Of a stretch of DNA of 64,000 nucleotides, positions 10,929 to 23,116 are shown in pieces. Source of the DNA: Phyto melanocephala (lineage: Eukaryota > Arthropoda > Insecta > Diptera > Rhinophoridae). The stretch lies in the NCBI GenBank assembly GCA_941918925.1, contig OW799233.1:175615235-175679234 (forward strand). Direction: 5' to 3'. Positions within the stretch are counted from its first letter, which is position 1; each line of letters begins with the position of its first letter. Both the position numbers and the translations under genes were made by a program. Under the pieces are notes generated by a model. The model saw only the letters and a list, made by a program, of their open reading frames with translations, searched no databases and had not been told where the DNA came from.

Positions 10929-10946
10929 TTACTTGTTTTTTACTTT

Positions 10947-11273
10947 AATTATAATTTTATTTTTTTTTTTAAAAATAACACAAAAGTTATTTAACAAATA
11001 AAAATTAAATAAGAAGAAATTTTGACAATAAAAAACAAAAATAATAACAAATCAAACTTATACCCCAATATGTTGTGACTTCAAATTGCTTCAGTGGCGT
11101 GGTTTTTTAATACACCCGTACAAAGGGAATTGACATTTTATTTCTTGTATTCATATTTTATAAAAAAGGGGGATTCACATGCATGTAAGAGTATTACGTT
11201 TTAAGTTAAAAGGAGTCAGCTTACAGGTGTGTGGTGAAATGTAAAGGTAAATTCTGCTTTATAAGGCAAACAA
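10947..11273. other. Intron sequence, no feature
   Basis: AT-rich; nothing recognised. Confidence 0.45.
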
Positions 11274-11360
11274 ATGAGTCAAAAGCGAAAACAAATTTCC
11301 ATGGAACATAAGTTAGACATTTTAAAACGTTTCAAATTATATATATTCTTTTGCAGATGA
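11274..11360 (+). pseudogene. Pogo/Tigger-type transposase N-terminus fragment (CENP-B-like HTH)
   Basis: The frame reads MSQKRKQISMEHKLDILKRF before running into AT-rich sequence and a stop at 11358-11360. Basic residues followed by '(L/M)E.KL.IL' is the first helix of the CENP-B/Psq-like DNA-binding domain found at the start of pogo and Tigger transposases. Only about 20 residues are convincing. Downstream, another frame reads SVSEIHAIRRNMNRTPN (about 11391-11440), which could be a decayed continuation. Confidence 0.45.
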
Positions 11361-11761
11361 CAGCAACTTGTGCCATTCGTATTCATTCAGCCATAGACCG
11401 AGCGTTTCTGAGATCCATGCTATTAGGCGGAACATGAATAGGACGCCGAATTAGGATCTGATGAACATTTACGAATGGGGTCGTGCGATTTTGTCTGAAT
11501 GTGTTTTTCAGGCTAAACAAGTTACGAAAAATAGAAGTTCATTAATTGTAAAAATGAAGTTCCTTCTATTAATTTGGATAAAAAATCAGGATAAGAAATC
11601 AATCGATTAGCGTCGCATTTTGTCGGTCGCAAATCGGGGTATAAGTGGTAAATTACTTTAAGAATCATGACAATATTTTGGTATGAATACTCTGATGTTC
11701 CCAATACATTTTACAATTTTTTCTTTCTGTTATTTAAATTTATCTAAAGGCGTAAATTAAG
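11361..11761. other. Intron sequence, possible decayed transposase, otherwise empty
   Basis: Slightly less AT-rich than its surroundings up to about 11520, possibly remnants of the element that begins at 11274. No intact domain. Confidence 0.35.
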
Positions 11762-12121
11762 CTGGACATCCACACCACGCATTCTACGCTCTTCAAGTTA
11801 CAGAGCACAAAGCGTAAATTGCTCTGATGTATAGAATGCAGAAAGTAGGTTTACTTTCTACTCTTTTAAACGTCATGAGCGGCGAGAGAACAACTCGGCT
11901 AAACTTAAGTGCCAGGGATGACAAATTACATTTTATTTTTAATTTTATCAAGAAATTTACATTTCGGTTATCGATGACATTTGCCTATTGAGTGCCTTCT
12001 TTGAATTCGTGTTATTTAATGCCCAAAAACCGTAGCATGTAACTTGTAGAATGCAGTAAGCGTTTGAGGTATAAAATGCATACAATGCGTTGACGCGAGA
12101 ACGCTTGGTGTGGACTTTCAG
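11762..12121. mobile_element. MITE J
   Basis: A 360-bp segment with imperfect inverted ends: CTGGACATCCACACCACGCA at the left, and 'cgcttggtgtggactttcag' at the right. Subterminal 'tagaatgcag.aag' repeats also occur (11838 and 12046). No target duplication could be assigned. Confidence 0.6.
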
Positions 12122-12181
12122 TTTTACATTTTTGTTTGCTAACAGTAAGGACTTTTAGAATTTCGATGATAAGATAGCTAT

Positions 12182-12713
12182 TATACCCTTCACATGACAG
12201 TTTGTCATGCCATTTTATGTTACGGATCGTTTATGTCTAAAGAGGATTCCCAACTTGCTCATTAATACCTCAGGAGGTTCCAACCCTTTCCTTAGAACAA
12301 GGACCGAACACAAAAATCAAAAGGAACTTTAAACACTACTACTACACCCACCACTCTAAATTCTGTAACTTCTACAATATTCATTTCCGACCCCATAAAG
12401 TATATATTTTCTGAAAGCTTTGTGAATAGGAAAGTCGATTAAGCATTATCCGTCTGTCCGTGTGTATGTTCAAGACAATTTTTTGAAGCCCCACGATATC
12501 GCCATGACTCGTGTACAGCATCAAAATATTAGAAATATTCGGGAGCAGATCGATATTGGAAATCAGCATAATCGCTTCATAACCTTCTGAGATATGAGCA
12601 AATAAATGCGACTATCAGAGAACAACTGCTTCTACATTATATCTAAAATATAGGCTTAGCTACGATGTGGTATTTATCTCGGCACGGCCGAATACAGCGT
12701 TATTACTTATTTT
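12182..12713 (-). repeat. Repeat A/C superfamily copy 4, diverged
   Basis: Minus-strand order is retained: 'tatacccttcaca', 'catttccgaccccataaag', 'ccgtctgtccgtgtgtatg', 'gatatgagcaaataaatgc', 'gctacgatgtgg', 'ctcggcacggccgaat' and 'ttacttat'. It is shorter and more diverged than A3. Confidence 0.75.
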
Positions 12714-13359
12714 TAATTGTAGAAAATACGGTGCATCATAGTCAAACAAAAAGTTGATTTTGATTTTTTTTGCAACTTATAGCTATAGCCTGAAATTCAG
12801 GTAAAACTAGCATACTGTCCTTCACAGCTGAATGTATTAAAAGAAAATTACATTAAACAATATACTCGCTAGTGTTTGGTAAACACACATCCTGAAATTA
12901 AAGAAAATTTTAAGTGTCTACAGTGGTGCAAATAACTACTAACAAAATTTGCTATTAAATTAATAAATCGAATAAAATTATTACATTTTTAAAGCCCATG
13001 TTGACTTTTGGCCCAGCCTGTACTAGAAAATGTGTATGTGTATGTACATTCGAAAGCTAATTAAGAATATTTAATTAACATTTTCATTACATTAATACAT
13101 ATTAAGTCGAATAAAGGTCAAGTGTTAAATATAGTTTATGTGCATTACAATTCAACTGCTTATTATTCAATTAAAACTTTAACTAGAATTAAAGTATTTA
13201 GTATCAAACGTAGAATTTAACGTCCTCTATTGGTCGATATGTTCATGTAAATGTTTGTGCTCCGTCTTTCCCCTTTAGATCATATATGCGTATTAATTAA
13301 GGTTAACTTGCTTTCACAGTCAAATTGTTAACATAAATTTGTCACTTATCTAAATTTAT
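12714..13359. other. Intron sequence, no feature
   Basis: Nothing recognised. Confidence 0.45.
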
Positions 13360-13515
13360 TAGAGGTCTTTTATTTTTATTGATTGACTGCTTCATATATT
13401 ATTGTTAATGTCTGCTATAAATCTGTCAATTTAGGTTGGTACTTTGTACTTGCTTACAGTTAATAACAATGCTCTATGCTGGTTAATAACTCAAAATAAG
13501 TCTTAACTTATGATG
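13360..13515. repeat. Dispersed repeat M, copy 2
   Basis: Matches 8463-8590 over 'attgactgcttcatatatt', 'atctgtcaatttaggttgg' and following bases. Confidence 0.5.
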
Positions 13516-13724
13516 TTTAATTTATTACACCAGCAGTATTAATGAAAATGTTGTACATGTGATACATTTTGACATACTGTATGTAGTATTACACTGGTTG
13601 TAGTGTGACGTAAGAATTTAATTTAATAAGATTCTTTAAGATTGGCCACATTGAACCTAAACGTGGACAATACAAATTTGAGTATTTTCAGTAAGAGCAT
13701 ATGTATGTATGTATTTAGATTTTT

Positions 13725-13966
13725 CTAAAACAAAATGGCAGACATTAACCCCCTCAATATGGATATCAAATGCAAGGGCTGTACTAGTAGAATACAATAA
13801 CTATGTTCAAATTCAGAATCAGTCGGATATAATAAAGTAAAATGGCGTATAACATTAAATATAAAATCTAGGCTACGCTACGATATGTTAAATTTACCTA
13901 CGTTTATGATAGTGAAGGGTATTATTAGATTCGGCACGTCCGACTTTATCACTCTTACTTGTTATG
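13725..13966 (-). repeat. Repeat C fragment (5' end, minus strand)
   Basis: Contains 'aaaatggcagac', 'atcaaatgcaagggct', 'ctaggctacgctacgat', 'gtgaagggtattattag', 'cggcacgtccg' and 'cactcttacttgtta', in the same order as the ends of the C copies at 16.3-18.6 and 56.9-58.2 kb. Confidence 0.75.
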
Positions 13967-14295
13967 GCTAGATATGTTATTCATTATATCTGCGCACTTT
14001 CATGAAAAGTCGTTGGACAGTCGCTTTTAAAAATAAATATTTTTTTTCTAAAACATTTTCTGATAATACAGTTTTATTATGTTATTTGTCAATCTGTAAA
14101 CACTGACCTGTCTATATTCAAAAAATCCCTTTACTAATAAACTTTTAACCCAATTTTTTTTAAATTTTTGGTAGTTTTAATATTTACCAATTCATATGTC
14201 ACTGTTTTCTTTTTTGGAAAGAGTGAAAAGATACAAGAAAGATGCTGCAAAGTACAAGACATAAATAGCTTTGTTTTAAGCAACATTCAAACTAG

Positions 14296-14490
14296 GGTGC
14301 CCCGGTGGACTTGTCAGTAGTGCACTGGTTTGCTAGTCTGAGGGTTGCGGGTTCGATTGACGCCAGAGACTCTCGACTGGTCTGCTTTTCTGATCTTTCT
14401 CTTTGTTTCTATTCTATTCTTTCAATTTTATGCAGAAATCACTATGATGGACCCAAGTGAGCTGCCTGTTCTACCCACCTACTTATCTAA
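14296..14490 (+). mobile_element. tRNA-derived SINE, copy 1
   Basis: Head 'ggtgccccggtggacttgtc' contains an A-box-like segment (TGGACTTGTCAGTAG), followed about 40 bp later by a B-box-like GGGTTCGATTGACGCC. These are the internal RNA polymerase III promoter boxes of tRNA-derived SINEs. It shares 'agactctcgactggtctgct' and the 'ctacccacctac' tail with the copy at 57011. No target duplication is visible. Confidence 0.7.
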
Positions 14491-16257
14491 CACTGTAACA
14501 ATGAACCGTTAGTGTATTCACAAAAAGTTCTAAATGACGCGTTGTCAGAAAAACTAGATTTTGGACATATCACCTTCACAACGATTGCACGATCAAAATG
14601 GCCACCTTTAAGTTTTCATTTCGTTATTGCTTATATATAAAGAAATTTGCACCAAGTAATTTAATTAAAACTCGGTTTTTCTTTTTAATTAATAAAAATT
14701 AAAAATTTTATTGTTGTACATTTTAAGTTACAACATTTCCTCTTGCAATAAAATTTTCTTAATTTAAGAATTAAAACATTAACACTTCAAAACCTTTGCC
14801 AAAGGGGGAAGAAAGTATTGAACGTATTTAAATAAGCTGGTGAGTAAATATAGGAAATGTGTAAGTAGTTGTGCAATAAAAGAAATTATTCAAAAGTAAT
14901 TTAAACTTTTAACCTTTTTACTTGTGGTCAATAAGGCTTTATTGAGGCAATTTATTTTATTTATTTTTTTGTTGCTTAATACAACCATCCATCTAACAAT
15001 CTATCTGGCAATTCATTCATTTACCATATCAGCCACTCTGTATTGATTGACATTTTGACAGATGTGTGGTTTTTATGGCAAAATTATTCCAGCTCTTATT
15101 TATAGTGGTTCAATGTTCACAAATCATTAACATTTTTTATACCCCCCACCCACCAGCACCACCAATAGTCACAGAGGGTATACGAACATATGTTTGTATG
15201 TATGTATAAATGTGGCATTTTATGTGTAGCAGTAAGCAAGGATTTATTCTTGCTCCTTGTGAGTTTCTGTGTAGACAAAATTAGATCGGTGTGCGGAAAA
15301 CATTTTCACAGCCAAACTGTTAGGGCGAATTCAGTAAAATTACTTCAAACTGTTTATTGTTTACACATGCAGGTTGGTATTGAAAATTATCTAAATTGGT
15401 CAAGTAAAAAAACTGTAAAATCATGTGTACGAAAGTCATAAAATTAATTTTTTTTCAATTTTCTACCCACAAAGTTTTGATTAAATATATGCGATCTAAG
15501 ATCAATTTTGGCCTAAATTAAATTAAATCGGATCGAAAATTCTTTAATCAAAGAAATTAATATTTTTTATGATTTTACGAAATAAATTTTTCTCAAAATG
15601 CATGTAATAATGTGACTTTAGCGCCATCTAGAGGCTAAAATATTGAGAAATAAGTTTTAAATATCAAAGTTATTTAAGTTATTAATATGATTTTTTTTTT
15701 TTTTTGGTTTATAAATCTTTAAAGTTTGGCAAAAAGTCTTAAGTCAGAAACTGCTGTTTTTGTTTAATATAAGATAAATATGAAATTTTTTCATATCTTA
15801 CCAAAGAACAAAATATTTACTATTGTAAGCAGTTGTGCTGAAGTTAATTAATTGGTACTAAACAAAGGAGAGAAACACTTGAGTTAAATCCAACCAATAT
15901 CTCAAACTGCATTTTTTGACTTAAGACCTTTCTGTCTAACATCAAGAAAATATTGAATTTGTCAATAATTGGACTACAGGATTACAAAAGTATCCAATGA
16001 CGGGATATCTGGAAATTAATACAGATATTTAAATGAAAAATTATAAAATCGGACCAGTAGATACCGAGAATTAAATAAATTGCTCAACTGCACAAATATT
16101 TAATTAAAAAAAAAAATTCGAAAAACTATTCTTTATATTAAAAACATTTTTTTTAAATTTTCAAAATCTTTACTAAACAATTTTGTTTGGGATATAAGAT
16201 AAAAATTTATCATTTTAAGAAATTTTTAATTTATGAATTTTATTTGCAAATTTTCTT
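14491..16257. other. Intron sequence, no feature
   Basis: AT-rich with poly-T and poly-A tracts (for example 15692-15705). An 83-codon stretch at 15190-15441 has no recognisable domain. Confidence 0.45.
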
Positions 16258-16341
16258 TTTATACTGTGGTGCCAAGGGTTAGCTTTGTCATTCCGTTTGA
16301 GAATTCTACAATATTCATTTCCGACCCCATAAAGTATATTT

Positions 16342-17014
16342 CAAGGCGAATTCATACAGGTGAAAATAACCAGCCCAGTTGATTGGGAATGAATTCGCCT
16401 TAATTGTATTTATTAATGCAGGGATGGAAAATAAGATTTTGGTTTCGATATTAAACAAATAACTTGATTGTACTTTTTTGACGAAAAAAATCAACCAAAT
16501 TTAAGTAATTTGTTGCTTTTGCAACAAATATACTGCTCCAACTTTGATATACTGATTGGCCTTGACAGAAAACATCCTCTAAAAAGTTGCTTTGTTGTAG
16601 CAATTCGCCGTTGCATATACCTGTATATATATAACCAAGGCGAATTCATACAGGTGAAATTATCAGCCCAGCTGATGGGGAGACTTTATGTCAAAATTGG
16701 TTGAATTTGCCTTATTAATGCAGGGATAGGAAATGTGATTTTAAATTCTGTATCAAACAATTAACTTACGTGTACTTTTTTGATAATAAATGTGATAAAT
16801 TTATGTATATTTGTTGCTTTTGCGTCATTAATAATGTGTTTCAAACAATTATATCCTTTTTTTAATCAAATTTTATTATATTTAATATGTAAAAACAACT
16901 TTTCCATCCCTGATATACGAATTGGCCTTGACATAAAACATCCCATGAAAAGTTGCTTTGTTGTATCAATTCGCCGTTGCATATACCTTATGGATATGCC
17001 TTGTATATAACTTG
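16342..17014. mobile_element. Repeat G dimer inserted in C2 (8-bp duplication)
   Basis: Two head-to-tail G units (16342-about 16637 and about 16638-17014). Each starts CAAGGCGAATTCATACAGGT and each has 'gttgctttgttgta.caattc' and 'gccgttgcatatacct' near the end. The whole dimer ends ..CTTG and is flanked by GTATATTT at 16334-16341 and 17015-17022. The units carry an internal 'cagggatgg.aaa ... ttttccatccctg' inverted pair typical of a hAT-type MITE. This is best preserved in unit 2. Confidence 0.8.
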
Positions 17015-17983
17015 GTATATTTCTGCTGAAAGTTTATGTTTAGGGAAGTCGATTGAAAAATGTCCGACTGTCCGTGTGTTGATTGAAATCAATTGTTAAA
17101 AGTCCCTACAGGCTGCATAGATCTGTATTAGGTATCGACCTTTTAAAAATGTCCAAAAATGAATCGGTATTGCAATCCAGCACATTCGCCCCATAACTTT
17201 TTGAGATATAAGCAAATAAACACAATTGCCTTTATTTTTTCACAGCCCTAGGATAATATAAGAAGTATCCAGGGATATTTTTAAAAATTTTAAACAAATT
17301 GGTCTCTAATCGGCAAAGTTATAGAAAAATATAATTTTAAAAAATATTTTTTTTAAAGCTCCTAATAAATTTGTGAACACTTTAATGTAAAAATATAAAC
17401 TGACAAATCGATTAGAAACTAACTGAGATATAAACACAAAAATACAAATGCTTCGATGTTTTTGCTAAATATACAAACGAAGACCGATTTTTGTCAGCTT
17501 CTAGACAACAGAGAGAAACTATATTGGTGTTAAAAGAAAGGATTTAATTAGCAAAATATAATATACTTTTAAAAAAATTAAAATCCATTGTGGCCTCCAC
17601 TACAAAATGGTGTGCAATAAATTTTAGTATGAATCAAAGTCAGCAATTAAAATGTACCCACTCCAACCCCCTAAATATTGACTAGTAGAATACAGTAAAC
17701 TATGAAAAAGTTAAAAAACAATATGGTATCTAAAGTAAAATGGCGTATATATGGATAAAATATAGAAATTACGACTCTGCCCCCTTCAACCTTCACAATG
17801 TGTATTGGTATCAAATGAAAGGGCTTGATAATTAAAGCTCGGTGAACTATGCAAATCAAAGATGACGTCGGGAATACATAATTAAGTAAAATGTCGTTAA
17901 ATATTTAATATAAAATCTAGGCTAAGCTACGATGTGGTCACTATGTACATGATGGTGAAGGTTGTTATTAGATTCGACACGCC

Positions 17984-18598
17984 TGCACGCAAAGAAAAAA
18001 TATGGTTGTGGTAACCATAATCGAAGAGCAACATACTATGATTGAATCAATATATATGACTACAATAGAAATCGACAATCTTTGCTTTTTTACCGCAAAT
18101 TATTGTATTTTGCTGTAACATACACATATTGATTGTACTTACCAATTTAATTGCAATTTTATGCCAATATTTCTTACATTTTCTCGTTTATTTGAACATT
18201 TTCTTTAATTTTTCAAAATTTTTGTTAATTTTTTTGACATATCAAACTTTTAAAATAATAAAAATTTCTTCAGCAAGAAGAAGAACAGCTGAAGTCAAAT
18301 TATTTAAAAAAATCATAGCTTGATTAATTTATAATCATATTGTTGTCTCACCTATTATTTAATGATTATTTGTAATTTTTTTTAAATCATACTATTTTTA
18401 AATGATAACCATTTTGAAATTTTTACGAAAAGTAAACATTAAATAATACAATTTTAACAAATGCTTGATTATCGTGACAAAATTTATGATGAAATGAAAC
18501 AAAATAACTATTACTTGTTTTCGACAACCAAATATTGTTATAGAAACTATAATATGACCGTCGTGATCATGTCGTTACCATGATTTTCTTTGCGTGCA
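17984..18598. mobile_element. TIR element inserted in C2
   Basis: A 615-bp element with inverted ends TGCACGCAAAGAAAA and TTTTCTTTGCGTGCA and further similarity inward ('atggt.gtggtaac' / 'gtcgttaccat'). The C copy reads 'gattcgacacgcc' before it and 'aatatagc' after it, which is the expected continuous sequence. No transposase remnant. Confidence 0.8.
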
Positions 18599-18623
18599 AA
18601 TATAGCTGGATACTTGCTTTTTT

Positions 18624-19729
18624 AGAGATATTTTTTTCTTTTTATTTCCCAATTGTTTTTTTTTTCTTTTATTAAAAAAAATTAGCAAGCAATTCATAGT
18701 TCGTGGACGGTATAAAAGATTCGACGCAGTATTTTTATTTGTTTATTTTTAATACCAATATTTTTTAAAGCTTGCACCCCAACACAAACATACAAACGCC
18801 AAAATCGTTTTAATGGTGCACTTGGCTTTTTTATTATTATTTATTTGTTGATCTTAAAAGGTCAAAGCACATGCCAAGAAATTGGAGACAACAAACTAAA
18901 ACAGATTAAAGTCCGCACACATGTCACAGGATCATAATAGCAATAAATACTTGTCATAAAAACGAAATCAAGTTAATATTATTAGTATTTTTTTATTATC
19001 ATTATTATTATTATCAAAATTGTCATCCTCATTATTATTGTTCTTATTGTTTTTATATGCTGATCACGTAATTATGATTATTTAATACGCTTTCATGTAT
19101 TAATAGCAAATAGGCAAGTAGACAGGCAAACGGTATGGCGGATGGTTATAGAGACAAACAATAAGACAATTATTTGTATGTACGTAGTACACACATACAA
19201 ACAACCACAAAAATACATGCATACATACATACATACATATTTTATAAATTTATTGTATACAGGAAATAAATGTAATAAAATCAAATCCAATAGAATTAAT
19301 AAACATAAACAATCATTCGTGTCTTGTTTATGGCTAACTAGCAATTAGCCCATGACTTCGTTATTTCAATATTTATTCAACATTCAATTTCCATTTTTTC
19401 AATAGTTACCTTTCATTTTGTGTGGTGACACTTTTTTCTTTGGTTTTTTTAAAGAAAATTGATAGAGACCGTGGAAAGGTAATATTTAATTCAGGTGACC
19501 AGACTGTAGTCGTAACGTACATGCTACACATCCTTAGAATTTTTTAATGTTTTTGTTTTGTTTTTCGTGTCTGTTCACTTTTAAAACACAATTATTAAAA
19601 TCGATTTTTTTCGCCTTTCAGTTTCAGTAGAGTTTCGTAGATAAGACTCGACAAACTTATCATGGAAAACCCCGATTTTCCAACATAGATATTTATTAAG
19701 AAAATGACCAAGGAAATGGCCACTGGGGT
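18624..19729. other. Intron sequence with simple repeats
   Basis: ATT-rich tracts (18985-19050) and a CATA tetranucleotide array (19213-19238). No gene recognised. Confidence 0.45.
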
Positions 19730-20115
19730 TTATCTGCCTATCGTAACAAAAGTGTGCATTGGTTTACCACTACGGTTTTATAAGATAGAAAACCGTTGCT
19801 GGGACAAAAAAAAAGCACAAAATAATGTGGGTTCTACGATGTGATATAACGAGGCTGGTATTATCTCTATATAGAGAAAGGCACATAATCTTGGTTGGGA
19901 TGATAAAAGGTCATTATTGGTAATAAATGTATTTTCTGTAATGCACCAGGGGACAGAGAGACTGTAAAGCACATTCTTTGTCATTGTCCAGCATTTGTAC
20001 GCTAGAGTATAAATTCCATTTCCAAGAGAAGTAGGATATATCCGATATTGAGAAAAATAAGAATGTTGGCGTTTGTCATGAGAGTGTGGAGAAACCTTAA
20101 GGAGATCGCAACGAA
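19730..20115 (+). pseudogene. LINE ORF2 C-terminal remnant (zinc-knuckle region), frameshifted
   Basis: The frame around 19934-19990 reads CIFCNAPGDRETVKHILCHC, a C-x2-C-x9-H-x4-C knuckle followed by PAF. That is the C-terminal motif of RNase H-bearing insect non-LTR retrotransposons (R1/LOA/I-type). Just upstream, other frames give IENRCWDKKKAQ and 'CDITRLVLSLYRERHIILVG..KGHYW', matching the order seen before the knuckle in those proteins. At least two frameshifts and a stop make it dead. The 5' part is absent. Confidence 0.75.
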
Positions 20116-20553
20116 TTTATGCTCGGGTAAGAAGTTATCGCTTAGACATCTGATAATTCTCAAAACAAACCGTTTTCAAATGATTCTTTCATCATCACAA
20201 TTTAATATTGTTTATAAAATTAAACAGAAAAATTTTAAATGAACTCAAGCCTAAAGTTAAAACCTAAATATTAGTTTGAAGCAAAAAGTTCGACAAAATA
20301 AAAGTTCAAATTTGTTATATTAAAGAAAGAAAAACAAAAACAAGAACATGCCCGTTGTGTGTGGAATTTATTATCCTTGAAATTGTCATAGATTGTTGTT
20401 ATAAACAATAGAACTTCAATAACAATTTTAAACAATTTAAATTCACTTGGAATACAGATACGTCTGTCTTTTTCTAGTTTTAAATTATATAAAATATTAA
20501 AATATTTTATGGGTTAAAGAGGGCAAAGTCGTAACTACTTAATTTGGTCTATA
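20116..20553. other. Intron sequence, no feature
   Basis: Nothing recognised beyond a possible LINE 3' UTR next to the remnant above. Confidence 0.4.
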
Positions 20554-21296
20554 TACCCGCCATCTTGGATTTTACCATTTTCATGTTGTAGTGTATTCTT
20601 CCTTTAACTTCAATTTGGCACCATTATTGAGGAGGTTGAAATGGAAAAATTTTTAGTTACTAGATTAAACCCATATATAAGTATATAAGTTTATTGTACG
20701 CCATTTTGTAGTGGCTTTTAGAAAAAATACCGACGTAGTTATATTTTGATGCTTAAATCTTAGTTTGTTACTTACCGATTTGTCGGTTTTTTTTACGAGA
20801 CTACGGCTTGTATTTTTGTGCCTTTAGCGTATACAAACTGTAATTAGGAGCTTTGTAATAAATATTAAAAAAAATTATTTTTACTTCTAACATTGCCGAT
20901 TAGTGATCAATGTATCTAAAACTTTTAAGAAATAGCTCAAGGGTTATTATATCATCTCTAGAAGTAGTATCAAACGTGCCTAATTATCTAACACTAAAAA
21001 ATTTTGATTTATATTGTAAAAATATGAGAACGACAGAGGCAACCCTGGTTATTTGCTCATACCACAGAAAGTTGTAAGGCGATTGTGCTGAATTTTTTTG
21101 CGGAAATTTTCAAAAGATTGATACTTCATATAAATCTGTGCAACTTGTGGGGGCTTCTTAATTCTTATGATTTCAATTAACACAAGGACAGACAGACAAT
21201 ACGCCCCTAGACATAAGCTTTGAGAAAATATATACTCTATGGGATCGGAAATGAATATTGTAGAATTTACAAATGGAATGACGAAGCTATATAAGT
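20554..21296 (+). repeat. Repeat C copy 4 (plus strand, 5'-truncated)
   Basis: Contains the C-type modules 'cgccatcttggatttta', 'acgccattttgtagtgg', 'gctcatac.acagaaagttg', 'aacacaaggacagacag', 'aaaatatatactctatggg' and 'aatggaatgacgaagctata'. The 5' terminus is missing. Confidence 0.75.
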
Positions 21297-22882
21297 AAAT
21301 GAAAAATAAATGTTCGGTAATTGCAACAACTTCAAAACATGTACAGAGCCCGATTTTCATTGCCTAATGGAATTGAGTTTCTACTGTATTAGCATTTTTT
21401 AAAAAATAAATGTTTAAATTTTGCATTTCATTTGATAAATCGTTAAACAAATAACAAAATAAAATTTAGAACTAAATACCTATATGATGATTAAAAAAAG
21501 TATGAGAAAGATGTTCGAAAACAAATAAATATTCGAATAAAAAGTTTTTGCAAGAATATTAGTGCAAGAATATTACTGCTTAAGTATGAGAATGTGTGTG
21601 TGTGTTTTAATAGATACAAGTATCTATATAGTATGTATGTATGTAGATCAGTGTAAATACATGTATAGGCACTAGTGTTTATAAGTACGTTGGTAACCCT
21701 GATGATTAGGTCGTTGAGGAAAATATTTAGGTCAACCTTTATCCATCCAGCCGCAAATAGCCTTGAGTACAACAAACAACCTTCCGATGCACTTTACGGC
21801 TGAAGGTGTGCTTCGCTTGCATATTTTGTTTGTTTTTTTTTTCGTCTATAGTTATTACGGCTGTTGTGTTTATATGTATGCACACGTAGCTATATACATA
21901 TGCATGTATGTAAATATGTATACATAAGCAAGCCTGTATAAGTATTTTTGCACTTAAGAATGTATGCACATATGTATGTTTGTATGTCTATCTATTTGTG
22001 TGCATACAAGTGTCTATCAGCCTGTCTGTTTGTATATTATTACATACATACATATACACAATATAAAGTACGTATTGTTTAGATAATACTTAATACAACA
22101 ACAAAAATATTATACGAGTATCATGAAATGCCATCAACAAATAGCAAAAAAAAAACATATTTAATAACACAAAACATTACACACATTACACACATCCCCA
22201 TAAACTAAATGTGAAACATGTCTAAATAAACAAACTAAACTAAACTAAACTTACTTTGATTTCAGTCGTCATTATTACGATGACTATGATGATTAAATAA
22301 CATCATTATTGTGTTGTTTGAAAAGTTTACCATCACGTTTGCACTTTAACTACAAGTAACTACAACAAATTGCAAATTTGTAGCAAAAGCACCAACGACA
22401 CCAACAACAATAAAACGATAAAAACTTATGTTTAACACAACCCAAAAGTTAAACAAATACAATAATAAACTCGTGCCCACACATAACGTCTTACAAATAA
22501 GTACCAACCGGGGAAAGTTCAATATGTCTGTACATAAATACTTAAATGACAAACAAACAAACAAAATTATAATATTTAAAAATTTCCTTGTTAAGTTTAA
22601 ATTAAAGGAAACTTAGATGACAAAATGACAAGACATATAAAAGACATAAGTTGTGTTTTTTGGAGGCAATCTAGTCAGAATTTAAATGAAATGTTATTAA
22701 AAGTATCTTTTGTAATATGTTGTTGCTATCTATGCCTTGTATTAACAAATTTATGAACGTAATTTTGCTGATATTTTTATGACAATTTGTACAAAAATAA
22801 TTTATGCAAAAATATAAATAATCTTTAAACATACATATTTTTTTTCTGATGTTACAGAAAAACAGTAGTACTGGCATACAGC
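21297..22882. other. Intron sequence with TATG/CATA simple repeats
   Basis: TGTATGTA-type arrays lie at 21630-21650 and 21890-22060. No gene or element recognised. Confidence 0.45.
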
Positions 22883-23116
22883 ATATCTTTGGTCACAGGT
22901 AGAAGGCCCTAACTCAAATAATTGTAACTTTACAGGAGAAGGCAAAAACGTAATAGAAACTGTATTATTATAATGTTATGACGTTTGGTAAAATTGCTTG
23001 TAAAACTGTTATATTTGATACAATTGCATTAAATTTTTGTGTCGAAGTGTATTTGTATGAAATGTATCGGATCACTGAAAATCGAGTTAGGGCCTTTCTA
23101 CTTGTGACCATTGATA
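22883..23116. mobile_element. MITE D copy 1
   Basis: About 230 bp bounded by inverted 'ggtcacaggtagaaggccct' and 'agggcctttctacttgtgac', extending outward to 'atatc...gatat'. The same ends occur at 60664-60895 and, as a half element, at 40545-40607. Confidence 0.8.

Larger units (their letters stand above)
9885..10946 (-). repeat. Repeat A 5'-end fragment adjoining copy 3, split by MITE H2
   Basis: Positions 9885-10016 repeat the 5' end of family A (reverse orientation) directly beside A3: 'catatgggatgaatggtga', 'gactacacgttgtgaaggg', then the GC hairpin and 'atatagcgctctta'. The expected continuation 'cttgttttttac' is found at 10932 after the H2 insertion. Confidence 0.75.
16258..18623 (-). 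repeat. Repeat C copy 2 with two nested insertions
   Basis: The reverse copy starts 'atactgtggtgccaagggtt', continues 'ccgaccccataaagtatatt', is broken by the G dimer, and resumes 'gtatatttctgctgaaag'. It then runs through 'cacagccctaggataatat' and 'tagtagaatacagtaaact' to 'gattcgacacgcc', where a TIR element (17984-18598) intervenes. It finishes 'aatatagctggatacttgct'. Confidence 0.8.

Noticed and set aside
19213..19238. CATA repeat arrays as a CRISPR-like array
   Set aside because: Simple tetranucleotide microsatellites without spacers, in a eukaryotic genome.
21049..21360. 103-codon minus-strand frame
   Set aside because: It lies mostly inside the 3' part of repeat C copy 4.
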